This document shows, in pieces, positions 17,019 through 27,102 of a DNA stretch of 33,238 nucleotides (the first letter of the stretch is position 1; each line of letters begins with the position of its first letter). The translations under genes and the position numbers were made by a program. A model generated the notes under the pieces. The model had not been told where the DNA came from, did not search any database, and was given only the letters and a program-made list of their open reading frames with translations. Where the stretch lies: NCBI GenBank assembly GCA_018823045.1, contig JAHJIX010000022.1, positions 65,508 to 98,745 on the forward strand. Direction: 5' to 3'. The stretch is from Patescibacteria group bacterium (lineage in GTDB: Bacteria > Patescibacteriota > Patescibacteriia > Magasanikbacterales > UBA922).

Positions 17019-17837
17019 TTATCCCTTTTTTACCTGAGATACAAGTGTTTGATACAATAGCGAACAGATAAATAAGCCTGTCCCTACTAAAATAATCATT
17101 GCCCCACTCGGTACATCTAAATAGTATGAACTGATTAAACCCACATAAACAATAATCACTGCACACACAACCGCCAGTATGGTAAATTGTTTAAATGAAT
17201 GGGCAAATAATTTTGCAATCGAACTTGGGGTCACTAATAGTGCGCTCACTAAAATAATTCCCACTAATTTTATACTTAAAATAACTGTTACTGCCGTCAT
17301 GACATACAGTAACATATCATATCTCCCTGGTTTTAATCCTGAAAGATATGCCCCTGTCGGGTCAAAGGTAGAAAAAAGCATCTGTCGATAATACAATGCC
17401 AGTAATAGCACCATGGCTGCTCCAACACTCACAATTGTAATGAGATCAATACTATTAATAAGCAGAATATTTCCAAATAGATAACTAATTAATTCTGGTT
17501 GATAGCCTTCATACGCATTTAGTAGTAATATCCCAATTGCCATGCCTGTTGTAAACATCATCGCAATTGCCATATCACTTGACATATTTGTTTTTTGCTC
17601 GAGCATATAAATACCAAGTGCAATAATAACAGCAAATACCACAGCAACAGGAATAGGTGCCCACCCAACAAGCACAGCCAAAGCAATACCTGCCAAAGAT
17701 GCATGGGCAATACCATCACCAATAAAACTCATTTTACGTGTAACAACAAACACTCCCAACCATCCAAGAAGTACTGCAACAACGCCGCCCGCAATAAGGG
17801 CACGTATCATAAATGGATATGATAAAAATTCTAACAT
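17019..17837 (-). CDS. znuB: Zinc/manganese ABC transporter permease (ABC-3 family)
   Basis: GDGIAHASLAGIALAVLVGWAPIPVAV, multiple TM; in operon with ATPase, Zn-binding protein and Fur-family regulator. Confidence 0.9.
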   Translation of the reverse strand: MLEFLSYPFMIRALIAGGVVAVLLGWLGVFVVTRKMSFIGDGIAHASLAGIALAVLVGWAPIPVAVVFAVIIALGIYMLEQKTNMSSDMAIAMMFTTGMAIGILLLNAYEGYQPELISYLFGNILLINSIDLITIVSVGAAMVLLLALYYRQMLFSTFDPTGAYLSGLKPGRYDMLLYVMTAVTVILSIKLVGIILVSALLVTPSSIAKLFAHSFKQFTILAVVCAVIIVYVGLISSYYLDVPSGAMIILVGTGLFICSLLYQTLVSQVKKG

Positions 17838-17840
17838 AGA

Positions 17841-18572
17841 TTAATGTGAATGGTACAGTCCTGCACCATGACCAAATAATGCTGTTAAAGTCTCAGGAGT
17901 AATAACTGTTTCAGGTACTCCATAACAGATCTTCTTTTTATTTAAACAGAGGACCTGCTGTGCATATTTATGCACAATATTTAACTCATGCGACACAATA
18001 ATACAGGTCGTATTATTTTTTTTATTTATATCAACAATCAAATCATAAATCGTTTCTTCACCAGCCATATCAATACCCGTTGAAGGTTCATCAAAAATCA
18101 GTATTTCTTTTTGATGCAAAAGTGACCGTGCAATCATTACCCGTTGAAATTGGCCACCAGATAGTGTTCCTAGTTTTTGATTTTTCACACCCATAGCTCC
18201 TACTTCTTTGAGCACTCTATCGATATTATTCACCCCATGTTTATCTGTACCACAACGATCAAGCGCCATAAATTCATACACCGTTATTGGAATCGATCGA
18301 TCAAAATCAAACTTCTGTGGTACATAGCCAATTGCATGACGCATCTGCTTTGGTGATTTTCCATCAATACAAACACTTCCCTCTTGTGGTGTTTCAATGC
18401 CAATAATATGTTTAAGCAATGTTGTCTTCCCTGAGCCATTGGGCCCAATGATTGCAACAATACTTCCTTTTTGAATATCAAAAGAAACATGATCAAGCGC
18501 AGTTGTTTCATGAAATGTTGCTGTTACATTTTTTACCTGAATATATGCATTCATATATCTATTGTACCACAC
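17841..18572 (-). CDS. znuC: Zinc/metal ABC transporter ATP-binding protein
   Basis: Walker A GPNGSGKTT, signature LSGGQFQRVMIARSL, Walker B ILIFDEPSTGID. Confidence 0.92.
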   Translation of the reverse strand: MWYNRYMNAYIQVKNVTATFHETTALDHVSFDIQKGSIVAIIGPNGSGKTTLLKHIIGIETPQEGSVCIDGKSPKQMRHAIGYVPQKFDFDRSIPITVYEFMALDRCGTDKHGVNNIDRVLKEVGAMGVKNQKLGTLSGGQFQRVMIARSLLHQKEILIFDEPSTGIDMAGEETIYDLIVDINKKNNTTCIIVSHELNIVHKYAQQVLCLNKKKICYGVPETVITPETLTALFGHGAGLYHSH

Positions 18573-19496
18573 TTACTGCAAGGTATGAATTAACTGATAT
18601 ACATTATACTCCATCAAATCAATATAACTCTCTCGCCCATCTAAACCACCAAGTGGATCAAGAACTCCAACAGAAACATTTAAATCATTTGCAATCGTTT
18701 CAACTGCTTCTCCAGACAATTGTGGCTCTACAAACAAAGCCTTCACCTGATGTGCATCTACTTGTTCACCTAATTCTTTTATATCCTGCGCTGTTGGAGT
18801 CTTCCCCGGAAATTCTTCAAATACAGCAACAATATCTACAGCAAAATAATCTGCAAAATAGTTCCATGCTCCATGAAAAACGACAACTTCTTTTTGTACT
18901 AACTTATTAATAGCTTCTTGCCACTCAATTTCTTTTAATGCAATATCTTGTTGAAATGCGAATGCACGATCTTGATACACATCTCTACGCTCAGAATCAC
19001 GGATACCCAACTCAATAGCAATGTGCTCTGCCATTTTTTCTGCGTTCGCCGGGCTTAACCAATAATGAGGATCAATATCTCCATGATCATGGTGGCCATT
19101 CTCTTCTCCGTGATCATCCAGTTCTTCTTCATGATCTTCAAAAGGAAGCAAATCAACATACTGACTCATATCGATAATAGAAACACCCTCTGGTACAATA
19201 TCAAGCACCCAATCATCCACTCCTGCACCAATGGTAAATAAGATATCAGCTTTAGCAATTTCCTTCATCTGTTTTGGTGTGACATCATAAGTATGAGGAC
19301 TTGCTCCTGGTGGCAATATAAGAAGTGATTCAACGTATTCTCCACCAACTTCTTCTACTAAACTGTGAAGTGGAAAAATCGTTGACGCAACCACGAATTG
19401 ATCAGTTGTATTATTTTCTTCTGCTGTTTGTGTTCCACAACCAGCGAAAATCATAACAAATAAAAATGCAAAGAAACTAAACAATACTTTTTTCAT
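18573..19496 (-). CDS. znuA: Zinc ABC transporter substrate-binding lipoprotein
   Basis: Lipobox-like FAGCG, PPGASPHTYDVTPKQ, His-rich loop DDHGEENGHHDHGDIDPHYWLSPANA, VVFHGAWNYFADYF. Confidence 0.93.
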   Translation of the reverse strand: MKKVLFSFFAFLFVMIFAGCGTQTAEENNTTDQFVVASTIFPLHSLVEEVGGEYVESLLILPPGASPHTYDVTPKQMKEIAKADILFTIGAGVDDWVLDIVPEGVSIIDMSQYVDLLPFEDHEEELDDHGEENGHHDHGDIDPHYWLSPANAEKMAEHIAIELGIRDSERRDVYQDRAFAFQQDIALKEIEWQEAINKLVQKEVVVFHGAWNYFADYFAVDIVAVFEEFPGKTPTAQDIKELGEQVDAHQVKALFVEPQLSGEAVETIANDLNVSVGVLDPLGGLDGRESYIDLMEYNVYQLIHTLQ

Positions 19497-19504
19497 ATAT
19501 CTTA

Positions 19505-19879
19505 TTAATTACATGTTTGGCAAATACCTTCTAAATAAAATGAATGCGTAATTTGACTAAATCCGTCAACACATATCTGCATATGTGTACATGGCACTTT
19601 TTTGGTCAAACCACAATTGGTACAACGGATATGATGATGTGGCTTATCGAGTAAACAATATAACCGCTCATCATCGCGTTGTTCTATATGTGCAATGTTT
19701 AATTCTTCAAACACATGCAGTGCCCGATAAATTGAACTCACATCGACGCCATCAACTTGTGCTGCAATTTCTTGCACAGATAGTGGTGTACAACTGTTTG
19801 TAAGCACAGCTAGGACACGCAATCGCGCTTGTGTAAGACGATACCCATGCTCTTTTAATTGTTTCGTATATTGATTCAT
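19505..19879 (-). CDS. zur: Fur family regulator, probably Zur
   Basis: Track ORF to 19900; the likely start is Met at 19879 (MNQYTKQLKEHGYRLTQARLRVLAVL). HHHIRCTNCGLTKKVPC and CQTC metal sites; first gene of the zinc operon. Confidence 0.88.
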   Translation of the reverse strand: MNQYTKQLKEHGYRLTQARLRVLAVLTNSCTPLSVQEIAAQVDGVDVSSIYRALHVFEELNIAHIEQRDDERLYCLLDKPHHHIRCTNCGLTKKVPCTHMQICVDGFSQITHSFYLEGICQTCN

Positions 19880-19899
19880 AGTATATTGAGCATACCACA

Positions 19900-19918
19900 A
19901 TTGCGAATGATTTGCAAT
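19900..19918. promoter_or_regulatory. Putative Zur box
   Basis: ATTGCGAAT G ATTTGCAAT, a 9-1-9 inverted repeat (8 of 9 positions) just upstream of the corrected zur start and in the divergent zur/greA intergenic region. Confidence 0.6.
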
Positions 19919-19991
19919 AAGCCATTTATTCTATGAAAAATAATTGTTTGTGCTATAATATAATCCGCACCTATTTAACAAATACTTTATT

Positions 19992-20504
19992 ATGCAAGTC
20001 CCTATAAGAAAAGGTGGAAAATATACAAATACCCCAAAAGATCCATATATTACTCAAGAAAGATATAATGCCCTTGAAGCAGAAATAGTTTCAATAAAAA
20101 AAAGACGTCCTGCTGTTATTGAAGAAACCCAAGCACATGCTGCTATGGGAGATTTTTCTGAAAATGTAGAATATCAACTCGCAAAAAGAAAACTTCGTGG
20201 CATGAACGGAGCAATAGAGCGTATTGAAAAAGAATTAAAAAATGCGATTATCATTCCAAAAGATGCAAAAACTGACCAAGTACGAATTGGCCATACAGTT
20301 GATATTCTTTTTAATGGCAAAGAAAAAACATTTACCATCTTAGGAGCAAACGAAGCTGACCCAGCTAAACGCATCATCTCTCACCTCTCCCCTATTGGGG
20401 AATCGCTGTTGGGAAAAAAAGTTGGAGAAACATTTGATGCACAAATTAACGACAAGATTATTCCATGCGAAATTGTGCACATCAACTCATATATAAAAAA
20501 ATAA
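19992..20504 (+). CDS. greA: Transcription elongation factor GreA
   Basis: AHAAMGDFSENVEYQLAKRKLRGMNGAIERIEKEL and SPIGESLLGKKVGE motifs. Confidence 0.95.
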   Translation: MQVPIRKGGKYTNTPKDPYITQERYNALEAEIVSIKKRRPAVIEETQAHAAMGDFSENVEYQLAKRKLRGMNGAIERIEKELKNAIIIPKDAKTDQVRIGHTVDILFNGKEKTFTILGANEADPAKRIISHLSPIGESLLGKKVGETFDAQINDKIIPCEIVHINSYIKK

Positions 20505-20528
20505 TTCTCCTATGAGAATTATTTTTTT
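20503..20528 (+). terminator. Terminator after greA
   Basis: AATTCTCCTATGAGAATT followed by ATTTTTTT. Confidence 0.8.
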
Positions 20529-20544
20529 ATATTCCAAAAGTATT

Positions 20545-21996
20545 TTAATACCGTCCTAAATCAAGTTCTTTTGTAAATGTAATCTCATCAACAAACTCTT
20601 TCATGTGACTAATCAATATAATTGTTCCTTCATATTTATTAATTGCGCGAGCAATCACTGGAATATGACGGAAATTAATATGATTTGTTGGCTCATCTAA
20701 AATAAGAAGCCCTGGTTCCATAAGTACTAATCGTGCAAATGAAAGTAATCCTTTTTGTCCTTCTGACAAATGTGAAATCTTTGTACCCATGATTTCTCCT
20801 GTTAACAAAAATCCTGCAGCGACTGAACGCATATCTTGCACATCAAAACCATCAGTCATAGCATCTTTAAGAGAATCAAATACCGTTTGATCATAATTTA
20901 ATGTTGCAAAGTCTTGGCTATAATACCCAATTCGAGTATTCTCAAGTATTTCGATTCCTTCTGTTGTATTTACTAACAATGAACGAAGTAACGTACTTTT
21001 ACCAACACCATTTGGTCCTGAAATCAATAAACGATCTTTTTGTCTTAGAAGCATCTCAACCTCTTGCATATGTGGCTCATGATTTTTGATCACTTTGACA
21101 CTATGAATTTTTACCACATCACCAACAATATCTTGAGCTTCAATAGTAAAATCTCTAATCGTTTTGTCTTCTCTTCGCACATCTACTTTATTTTCTTCCA
21201 TTTCACGCACTTCTTCTTTTAACTTACTTGCAAGCTTACGCATTTTTCCACCTTTATGTGCAAAAAAGTTTACCTTATCTTTATTATCTTGTATTTCTTT
21301 TTTTAATTGAGCATTTTTCTTTATTTCTCTATCAATTCTCTTTTGAATTTCTTCTACCACAGAATAATAGTCCCCAACATAGGTTTCTACTTTTTTCGTA
21401 AAGACATCTAAATAGATAACTCCTTCAGTAAAACAGTTTAAAAAATCAGCATCATGAGAAATAACAATCACTGTTTTGTCATACATGACCAAAAACTGAA
21501 TCAAACTATCAATTCCTTCTTTATCTAAATTATTTGTTGGCTCATCTAACAACAAAATATCTGGATTTTGAATAAGGGCGTACGCAAGCAATAACCTGGC
21601 TTGTTGCCCACCAGACAACTCCCCTACTTTTCTCTCAAGAGGAACCGTTAAATTAACAGCCTCCATTACTTTATGAATCTGACTTTTAATATTCCCAGGT
21701 ACGCTCACAAAAGCTTTTGAAAAATATTCTTCAATATCTAAGCCAATATCTTCTTTACTTACCACCTGCAGTGCTGTACCAATAGTAATATCATCATCAA
21801 TATGCACTTTTCCACTTTTTGGCTTTATTTCTCCTTTAATCAATTTAAAAATAGTGCTTTTCCCAGCGCCATTTTGCCCCATGAGTGTTATTTTAGATCC
21901 TGTACGCACACTAAAAGAAGCCTCTTCTAAGACAAGCTTTTTGTTAACGTACTCAAAATCAACATTATCAAAGCGTAAACAAACATGTTCTGACAT
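20545..21996 (-). CDS. ABC-F family ATPase
   Basis: Two ABC cassettes (GQNGAGKST/LSGGQQARLLLAYAL/ILLLDEPTNNLD and GPNGVGKST/LSEGQKGLLSFARL/LLILDEPTNH), no TM, charged linker. Confidence 0.93.
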   Translation of the reverse strand: MSEHVCLRFDNVDFEYVNKKLVLEEASFSVRTGSKITLMGQNGAGKSTIFKLIKGEIKPKSGKVHIDDDITIGTALQVVSKEDIGLDIEEYFSKAFVSVPGNIKSQIHKVMEAVNLTVPLERKVGELSGGQQARLLLAYALIQNPDILLLDEPTNNLDKEGIDSLIQFLVMYDKTVIVISHDADFLNCFTEGVIYLDVFTKKVETYVGDYYSVVEEIQKRIDREIKKNAQLKKEIQDNKDKVNFFAHKGGKMRKLASKLKEEVREMEENKVDVRREDKTIRDFTIEAQDIVGDVVKIHSVKVIKNHEPHMQEVEMLLRQKDRLLISGPNGVGKSTLLRSLLVNTTEGIEILENTRIGYYSQDFATLNYDQTVFDSLKDAMTDGFDVQDMRSVAAGFLLTGEIMGTKISHLSEGQKGLLSFARLVLMEPGLLILDEPTNHINFRHIPVIARAINKYEGTIILISHMKEFVDEITFTKELDLGRY

Positions 21997-22196
21997 ATAT
22001 ACACATTAAATTTCTAAAATATATAGTAGCCCTATCATACATGAATATTGCTAAAATATCAAGTATCTTAATACATAGTTCCATAATAAACCATTGTAAC
22101 CTCTTGAATTACCCTAAGAATCACTTTAATCAACTTGATAAACAAAAAAACACTATTTAAAGCATTTTTTTAGAGAGTTTAGACTCTCCCAATCTG

Positions 22197-22267
22197 CTCG
22201 GAGACAGGGATTCGAACCCCGATAGCCAGGACCAAAACCTGGAGTCCTACCGTTAGACGATCTCCGA
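22197..22267 (-). tRNA. tRNA-Gln(UUG)
   Basis: Reverse complement TCGGAGATCGTCTAACGGTAGGACTCCAGGTTTTGGTCCTGGCTATCGGGGTTCGAATCCCTGTCTCCGAG; anticodon loop TTTTGGT. Confidence 0.94.
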
Positions 22268-22278
22268 ATGTTGCGTAA

Positions 22279-23187
22279 TTATACTCTCAAATACTTCCTC
22301 ATGGCAAGGCCACTAGTGATGATAGTTAAAAGCAAAACAACTATAAATTGTGAACCGATCAGCAATAGTATATTCGATTCGAAGTAATTTGTCAAGAAAT
22401 ATTGTCCACCGAAAATAACACTCACATATGGGTCAAGAAATTTTGTGGCCATGTACACTAAGCCATAACTACTAGCAACACTCACACAAGTAAAGAAAAA
22501 GGCTTCCATAATGTATGGCCCTTGAATAAACCAGTTTGTGGCCCCTACAAGTTTTTTAATACCAATCTCTATTCTCTGTGTATAAATAGCAACACGGATT
22601 GTATTAAATATCACAAAAAAGGCAATCACAAGAAATAGACCACTCAGTACCCATACAGCCTTTTCAACTTGTGCTGTAATCACACTAATTCTATCAATTG
22701 CTTGCTCAGTATCGCCAAAAGTCTTGGCTTCAATCACATCTTCATACTCTGGAATGGTGAGGGCAGTAATTAATTTTTGATAATCAGAAGGTTCCCGTGT
22801 TTTTACAATCATAGTTGGCCCCAATGGATTTTCATCTAATTCATCAATTGACGCAATAATATTTTCATTTTCTTTATGTGTTTCTTTAAATTGTTCGAGT
22901 ACTTTATCTTTATCTAAAAATGTGAGTGAAACTACTTCAGGAAATGAACTTACATATGCTTTAACCTCTTCTACTTGCTCGTCTGTTGCCGTTGGCACAA
23001 AATAGACACTTACATCAATTTGATTTTTAACAGTGCTCACAGCCTCTTGAGTGAGCGCTCGTACAACAATGACAGTATTCATTGATAATAACATCAATAT
23101 CAAAATAACAACGGTCATTAAAGAAAGACTGAAATTTCTTCCCATGTCTTGAAATGCAAATTTTATAACCCGAAAAAATGACAACAT
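22279..23187 (-). CDS. ftsX: Cell division ABC transporter permease FtsX
   Basis: Four-TM FtsX topology, VSVYFVPTATDEQVEEVKAYVSSFPEVVSLTFLDKDKVLEQFK, IEIGIKKLVGATNWFIQGPYIMEAFF; adjacent to ftsE. Confidence 0.95.
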   Translation of the reverse strand: MLSFFRVIKFAFQDMGRNFSLSLMTVVILILMLLSMNTVIVVRALTQEAVSTVKNQIDVSVYFVPTATDEQVEEVKAYVSSFPEVVSLTFLDKDKVLEQFKETHKENENIIASIDELDENPLGPTMIVKTREPSDYQKLITALTIPEYEDVIEAKTFGDTEQAIDRISVITAQVEKAVWVLSGLFLVIAFFVIFNTIRVAIYTQRIEIGIKKLVGATNWFIQGPYIMEAFFFTCVSVASSYGLVYMATKFLDPYVSVIFGGQYFLTNYFESNILLLIGSQFIVVLLLTIITSGLAMRKYLRV

Positions 23188-23190
23188 ATA

Positions 23191-23886
23191 TTATAATTGA
23201 TATTTTCCTTCTTTTTTATCTGATATAATTTTACCATCATGAATAGTAACAACTCGTCCATTTAATTGATTTACAATATCTTTATTATGTGTCACTAATA
23301 CAATCGTTGTTCCAAATTCATTAATGCGTTGTAAAATATCTACAATTTCTTGTGTGTTAATTGCATCAAGATTACCTGTTGGCTCATCTGCAACCAAAAT
23401 CTTTGGCCGATGTACCAATGATCTAGCAATAGCAACACGCTGTCGTTCTCCACCAGACAATTGAGATGGGTAATGATGTATTTTATCTCCAAGTCCTACA
23501 ATCTCAATAACTTTTGGAACAACTTGTCGAATACGGCGAGTGCTTTCTCCTGCCACCTGAAGCGCAAATGCAACATTTTCTTTTACCGTTCTTTTTTCTA
23601 ACAATTTAAAATCCTGAAAAATCACCCCAATTTGCCGACGAAGTAATGGAACATCTCTATGAGAAATACGGGTAATATCCCAACCACCTATTTCGATATT
23701 ACCATCGGTTGGCCGCTCTTCTGCAATCAATAATTTTACTAAGGTTGTTTTCCCCGTTCCACTTTGCCCAACAATTGAAACAAATTCTCCTGATTCAATA
23801 TGAAGATGAACATCGTGAACACCGATGCTCTTTTTTGTATACCACTTTGTAACGTTTGTTAACTTAATCATAATTATATATTGCAA
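23191..23886 (-). CDS. ftsE: Cell division ATP-binding protein FtsE
   Basis: GQSGTGKTTLVKLL, RRQIGVIFQDFKLLEKRTVKENVAFAL, LSGGERQRVAIARSL, VADEPTGNLD. Confidence 0.95.
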   Translation of the reverse strand: MQYIIMIKLTNVTKWYTKKSIGVHDVHLHIESGEFVSIVGQSGTGKTTLVKLLIAEERPTDGNIEIGGWDITRISHRDVPLLRRQIGVIFQDFKLLEKRTVKENVAFALQVAGESTRRIRQVVPKVIEIVGLGDKIHHYPSQLSGGERQRVAIARSLVHRPKILVADEPTGNLDAINTQEIVDILQRINEFGTTIVLVTHNKDIVNQLNGRVVTIHDGKIISDKKEGKYQL

Positions 23887-23988
23887 ACTTTCTTATAGTA
23901 TATCACATTTTTTCTATACAAAAAAGAAGTAGTATAATAACCTTTACATCACACTGTACTTGAAGAAAACTTGTCTCAATATCTATCG

Positions 23989-24061
23989 AGCCACCTTGGA
24001 GGATCGAACTCCAGACCTATACGTTACGAGTGTATCGCTCTACCAACTGAGCTAAGGTGGC
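23989..24061 (-). tRNA. tRNA-Thr(CGU)
   Basis: Reverse complement GCCACCTTAGCTCAGTTGGTAGAGCGATACACTCGTAACGTATAGGTCTGGAGTTCGATCCTCCAAGGTGGCT; loop CTCGTAA, anticodon CGT. Confidence 0.93.
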
Positions 24062-24159
24062 ATATATATAATACGTACATACTAACATAGAGTTAAATAT
24101 TTCGTCAATAAAAAATCCAAAGATATTTCTTTGGATTTTTATCAATGTTATTATTAATA

Positions 24160-25152
24160 TTATTGTTCTAATGGATTTGCTACAGGAATGTTAATATCTA
24201 CATTTGCCGTCATAAATTGTTCTTGCATATAACTTGCAAAATCATTTACCGTTCGCTTTTCATCGACTTGTACGATATGATACCCAAATTGTGTTTGTAC
24301 TAATTCTTGTCCTAATTGACCAGCATCAAGCACAAAGATAGCATCTTCAAACTCAGGAACCATCATTCCACGACCAAACCAACCTAAATCACCACCTTGT
24401 TCAGCTGTACCATCACTTCCAAATTCTTGTGCAAGTGTTGCAAAATCTTCTCCCGCTTTAATACGATCAAGTACTGATTGTGCTTGCTCTTTTACTAATG
24501 CGTCTTCCGCCTCATCTTCTACTAAAAATAAAATATGTCGTGCACGCACTTCTTCTATGGCATATGCATCATCTACATCAGCAGATTCAAATACTTCACG
24601 TAATTTTTCTTCAAGTAATAATGGACGAACAACTTTTTTTACAAATGTTTCAATAGTCCATCCATATTTTTCTTGAATATCTGCAAGAAGTAATTCTTCT
24701 GAACCAACCTCTGCAATCAATGCATCCGTTCTTGTTTTAATATCTTCTTCTGAAATTTCAATTCCTTCTTGATCGACTAAATACTCTACTAATGCCGTTG
24801 CAAGTAAACGACTCACCACACCTTGTTCAATTTCTTCTTCACTTACCTCTTCATTAGCACCTTCTGATTCATAAAAAGATAATAATGCATATTTATCCTC
24901 AAGAAAATCACTATACAATATACGTTGACCATTAATCTTAGCGGCAGGCACTTGTAACACAGTTGCGGCTTTCACAACAAGTTGATGTTCTGACCCTTTT
25001 GATACTTGTTGATTTACAATCAAATACCCGACGATAAATACAAGAGCTATAGCCCCTAAAAATCCACCTACTAACACAAGCGCTGTTGATTGCCCTGCTT
25101 TTTGTGCTTGAACAGGTGCTAATTGGACATCTTTCTTTTGTGTTTCTTCCAT
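24160..25152 (-). CDS. Membrane-anchored parvulin-type peptidylprolyl isomerase (SurA/PrsA-like)
   Basis: N-terminal TM; VRARHILFLVEDEAEDALVKEQAQSVLDRIKAGEDFATLAQEFGSDGTAEQGGDLGWFGRGMMVPEFEDAIF is the PpiC domain. Confidence 0.93.
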   Translation of the reverse strand: MEETQKKDVQLAPVQAQKAGQSTALVLVGGFLGAIALVFIVGYLIVNQQVSKGSEHQLVVKAATVLQVPAAKINGQRILYSDFLEDKYALLSFYESEGANEEVSEEEIEQGVVSRLLATALVEYLVDQEGIEISEEDIKTRTDALIAEVGSEELLLADIQEKYGWTIETFVKKVVRPLLLEEKLREVFESADVDDAYAIEEVRARHILFLVEDEAEDALVKEQAQSVLDRIKAGEDFATLAQEFGSDGTAEQGGDLGWFGRGMMVPEFEDAIFVLDAGQLGQELVQTQFGYHIVQVDEKRTVNDFASYMQEQFMTANVDINIPVANPLEQ

Positions 25153-25153
25153 A

Positions 25154-25603
25154 CTATTCTTCTGTTAAGGATTTATGTGTGAAATAATACCACCATTTTA
25201 CTGGATTTGGGATATACTGTCCAGTTGATATCTTTTGCTCTACTTCTTTTGCTTCTTCTTTTTGTGCTTGTTCAATATACACCACCTGCTCACCAGGCTT
25301 CTTCATATTTAACTCTGTTCGCGCTTTTTCTTCTACAAAGGCATCACTCATGACATATTGTAAAATCTCCATTGACTCCAATGTTTCAACCTCTAAATGA
25401 TCAGCTTCTTCTTTTAAACGTGTAATTTCTTGCTCTATTTGATAATGCTGATAATATGCCCGAATATAACTAAACGTGATTAACCCCAATACAATAAATC
25501 CAACAATTAAAAACAAACGAGAAGAAAACAACCGTTTTAATACATTTCCTTGTGTTTGTTTTGACATATAGAGTATTATATCACAACTCGTTATATACAC
25601 CAA
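25154..25603 (-). CDS. FtsB/DivIC-like septum formation initiator protein
   Basis: TM then coiled coil (YYQHYQIEQEITRLKEEADHLEVETLESMEILQYVMSDAFVEEKARTELNMKKPGEQVVYI). Likely start is the internal Met (MSKQTQGN). Confidence 0.85.
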   Translation of the reverse strand: MVYITSCDIILYMSKQTQGNVLKRLFSSRLFLIVGFIVLGLITFSYIRAYYQHYQIEQEITRLKEEADHLEVETLESMEILQYVMSDAFVEEKARTELNMKKPGEQVVYIEQAQKEEAKEVEQKISTGQYIPNPVKWWYYFTHKSLTEE

Positions 25604-25630
25604 TTATATATACATAACTTACTCGATATA

Positions 25631-26959
25631 TTATTTCAAAAATAACACATCTCTCACCTTTTTTCTATCATCATGTGGAATAATTTTACCCTTGACTACC
25701 ATCCCTTGTTCAGAACCTTTACCCGTAATAAGAATAATATCACCTTTTTTTGCCAAAGAAACCGCTTGAGCAATCGCTTCTCCACGGTCAAGAATTTTCC
25801 ACAGATCTTGTCCTTCTTTCTTCCCCACCTTGATAGCAGCACTCGAAACATCTTCGATAATTTTCATTGGATCATCATCATAGGGGTCTTCGTCTGTCAC
25901 AATAGCAATATCTGCATGCTTACCAACAAATTCACCCACAGAAAACCTACGAGAAATATCTCTTCCTCCTCCAGTTCCACCAAAAACATGAATAACACGT
26001 TTTGGCTCCAGAAGCTCTACAACATCATAGAGTGCTTTAATAGCAATAGGTTCGAAAGCATAGTCAACAATTACCTCAAAACCTTTTTCCTTTGCTTCGG
26101 GAATAAATTCTAATCGCCCCGGTACGGAATGAAGACTTTTGAATGCTTTTTTTATTTTTTCTTTTGGAATATCGAGCGCCTGAAGAACTGCATAAACCGC
26201 CATGAGATTCATCACGGTAAATTCTCCATAGAGCGGTGCTTCAAATATATCTTCATCCACAGAAAAATTTAACCCTTTTTTGGCTACTTGAACTTTATCA
26301 GCAATAAGAAGTTCTAAATTGTCAGTTTTTTTAACATGACCATCTCTATCACCACGAAAAAACACATACTTTTCATCAAAATCTTTATCGAGAAATTCAT
26401 TAGCATATTCATTATTTCCATTTACTATAGCCACTTTTTTATCAAAAGCTTTTTTCTTTTTGCATGTACTTACATATTCAAAGATCCCGAGCTTTGCTGC
26501 TTTATAATTTTCAAAACTTCCGTGTGATTCTATATGCTCAGGATAAAGATTTGTAAGCATCATTATATCATAATTGATAAACGCATGACGATATTGTAAA
26601 AATCCTTCTGAAGTGGTCTCAACGATTGCAATCTCACATTTTGCCTCTACCATCTTGCGAAGATACTGCTGAATTTGTGCAAGTCCAAGCATCGTCATCT
26701 TCTGATCATTCATTTTTTGCTCTCCAGCGACATAAAAGTCTACGGTAGAAAGTGATCCTACCCGAAGACCACAAGCCTCAAGTGACTGACGAAGATAGTC
26801 CGTAATACTTGACTTCCCGCTTGTTCCGGTGATTCCAATAACAATAAGTTCTTCAGATGGAAAACCATATTTTTTTGCTCCTAAATATGCAAAAAAGAAA
26901 TGCCGAGCATTCAATATCTTTTTTGGTACTATTTTTTTAATTATTTGCTTTACATTCAT
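25631..26959 (-). CDS. Mur ligase family protein (MurE/UDP-MurNAc-tripeptide synthetase-like)
   Basis: GITGTSGKSSITDYL ATP site, NLYPEHIESHGSFENYKAAKLGIF, VPGRLEFIPEAKEKGFEVIVDYAFEP, HVFGGTGGGRDISRR. Confidence 0.92.
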   Translation of the reverse strand: MNVKQIIKKIVPKKILNARHFFFAYLGAKKYGFPSEELIVIGITGTSGKSSITDYLRQSLEACGLRVGSLSTVDFYVAGEQKMNDQKMTMLGLAQIQQYLRKMVEAKCEIAIVETTSEGFLQYRHAFINYDIMMLTNLYPEHIESHGSFENYKAAKLGIFEYVSTCKKKKAFDKKVAIVNGNNEYANEFLDKDFDEKYVFFRGDRDGHVKKTDNLELLIADKVQVAKKGLNFSVDEDIFEAPLYGEFTVMNLMAVYAVLQALDIPKEKIKKAFKSLHSVPGRLEFIPEAKEKGFEVIVDYAFEPIAIKALYDVVELLEPKRVIHVFGGTGGGRDISRRFSVGEFVGKHADIAIVTDEDPYDDDPMKIIEDVSSAAIKVGKKEGQDLWKILDRGEAIAQAVSLAKKGDIILITGKGSEQGMVVKGKIIPHDDRKKVRDVLFLK

Positions 26960-27044
26960 AATTGTTTATTAACTACAGAAAAAACACCTCCTGCATCATA
27001 TTCCTTAGTTTACCATAAAAAATCACTCTAAATCAAGATGATTC

Positions 27045-27073
27045 TTGTGTTTTTTCTCTTATTACTGTATACT
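27045..27073 (+). promoter_or_regulatory. Promoter of the 69-aa Cys-rich ORF
   Basis: TTGTGT, 17-nt spacer, TATACT (27068-27073), followed by a short leader with AAGGAGG. Confidence 0.6.
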
Positions 27074-27102
27074 TGTGCTAATTCAAAAATAAGGAGGGCT
27101 GC

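Noticed and set aside
17595-17822. Plus-strand Asn/Thr/Lys-rich 75-aa ORF
   Set aside because: Antisense to znuB, no domain.
22175-22190. GAGAGTTTAGACTCTC hairpin as terminator of tRNA-Gln
   Set aside because: No T-run follows on the minus strand (A-run instead), so it does not have terminator polarity.
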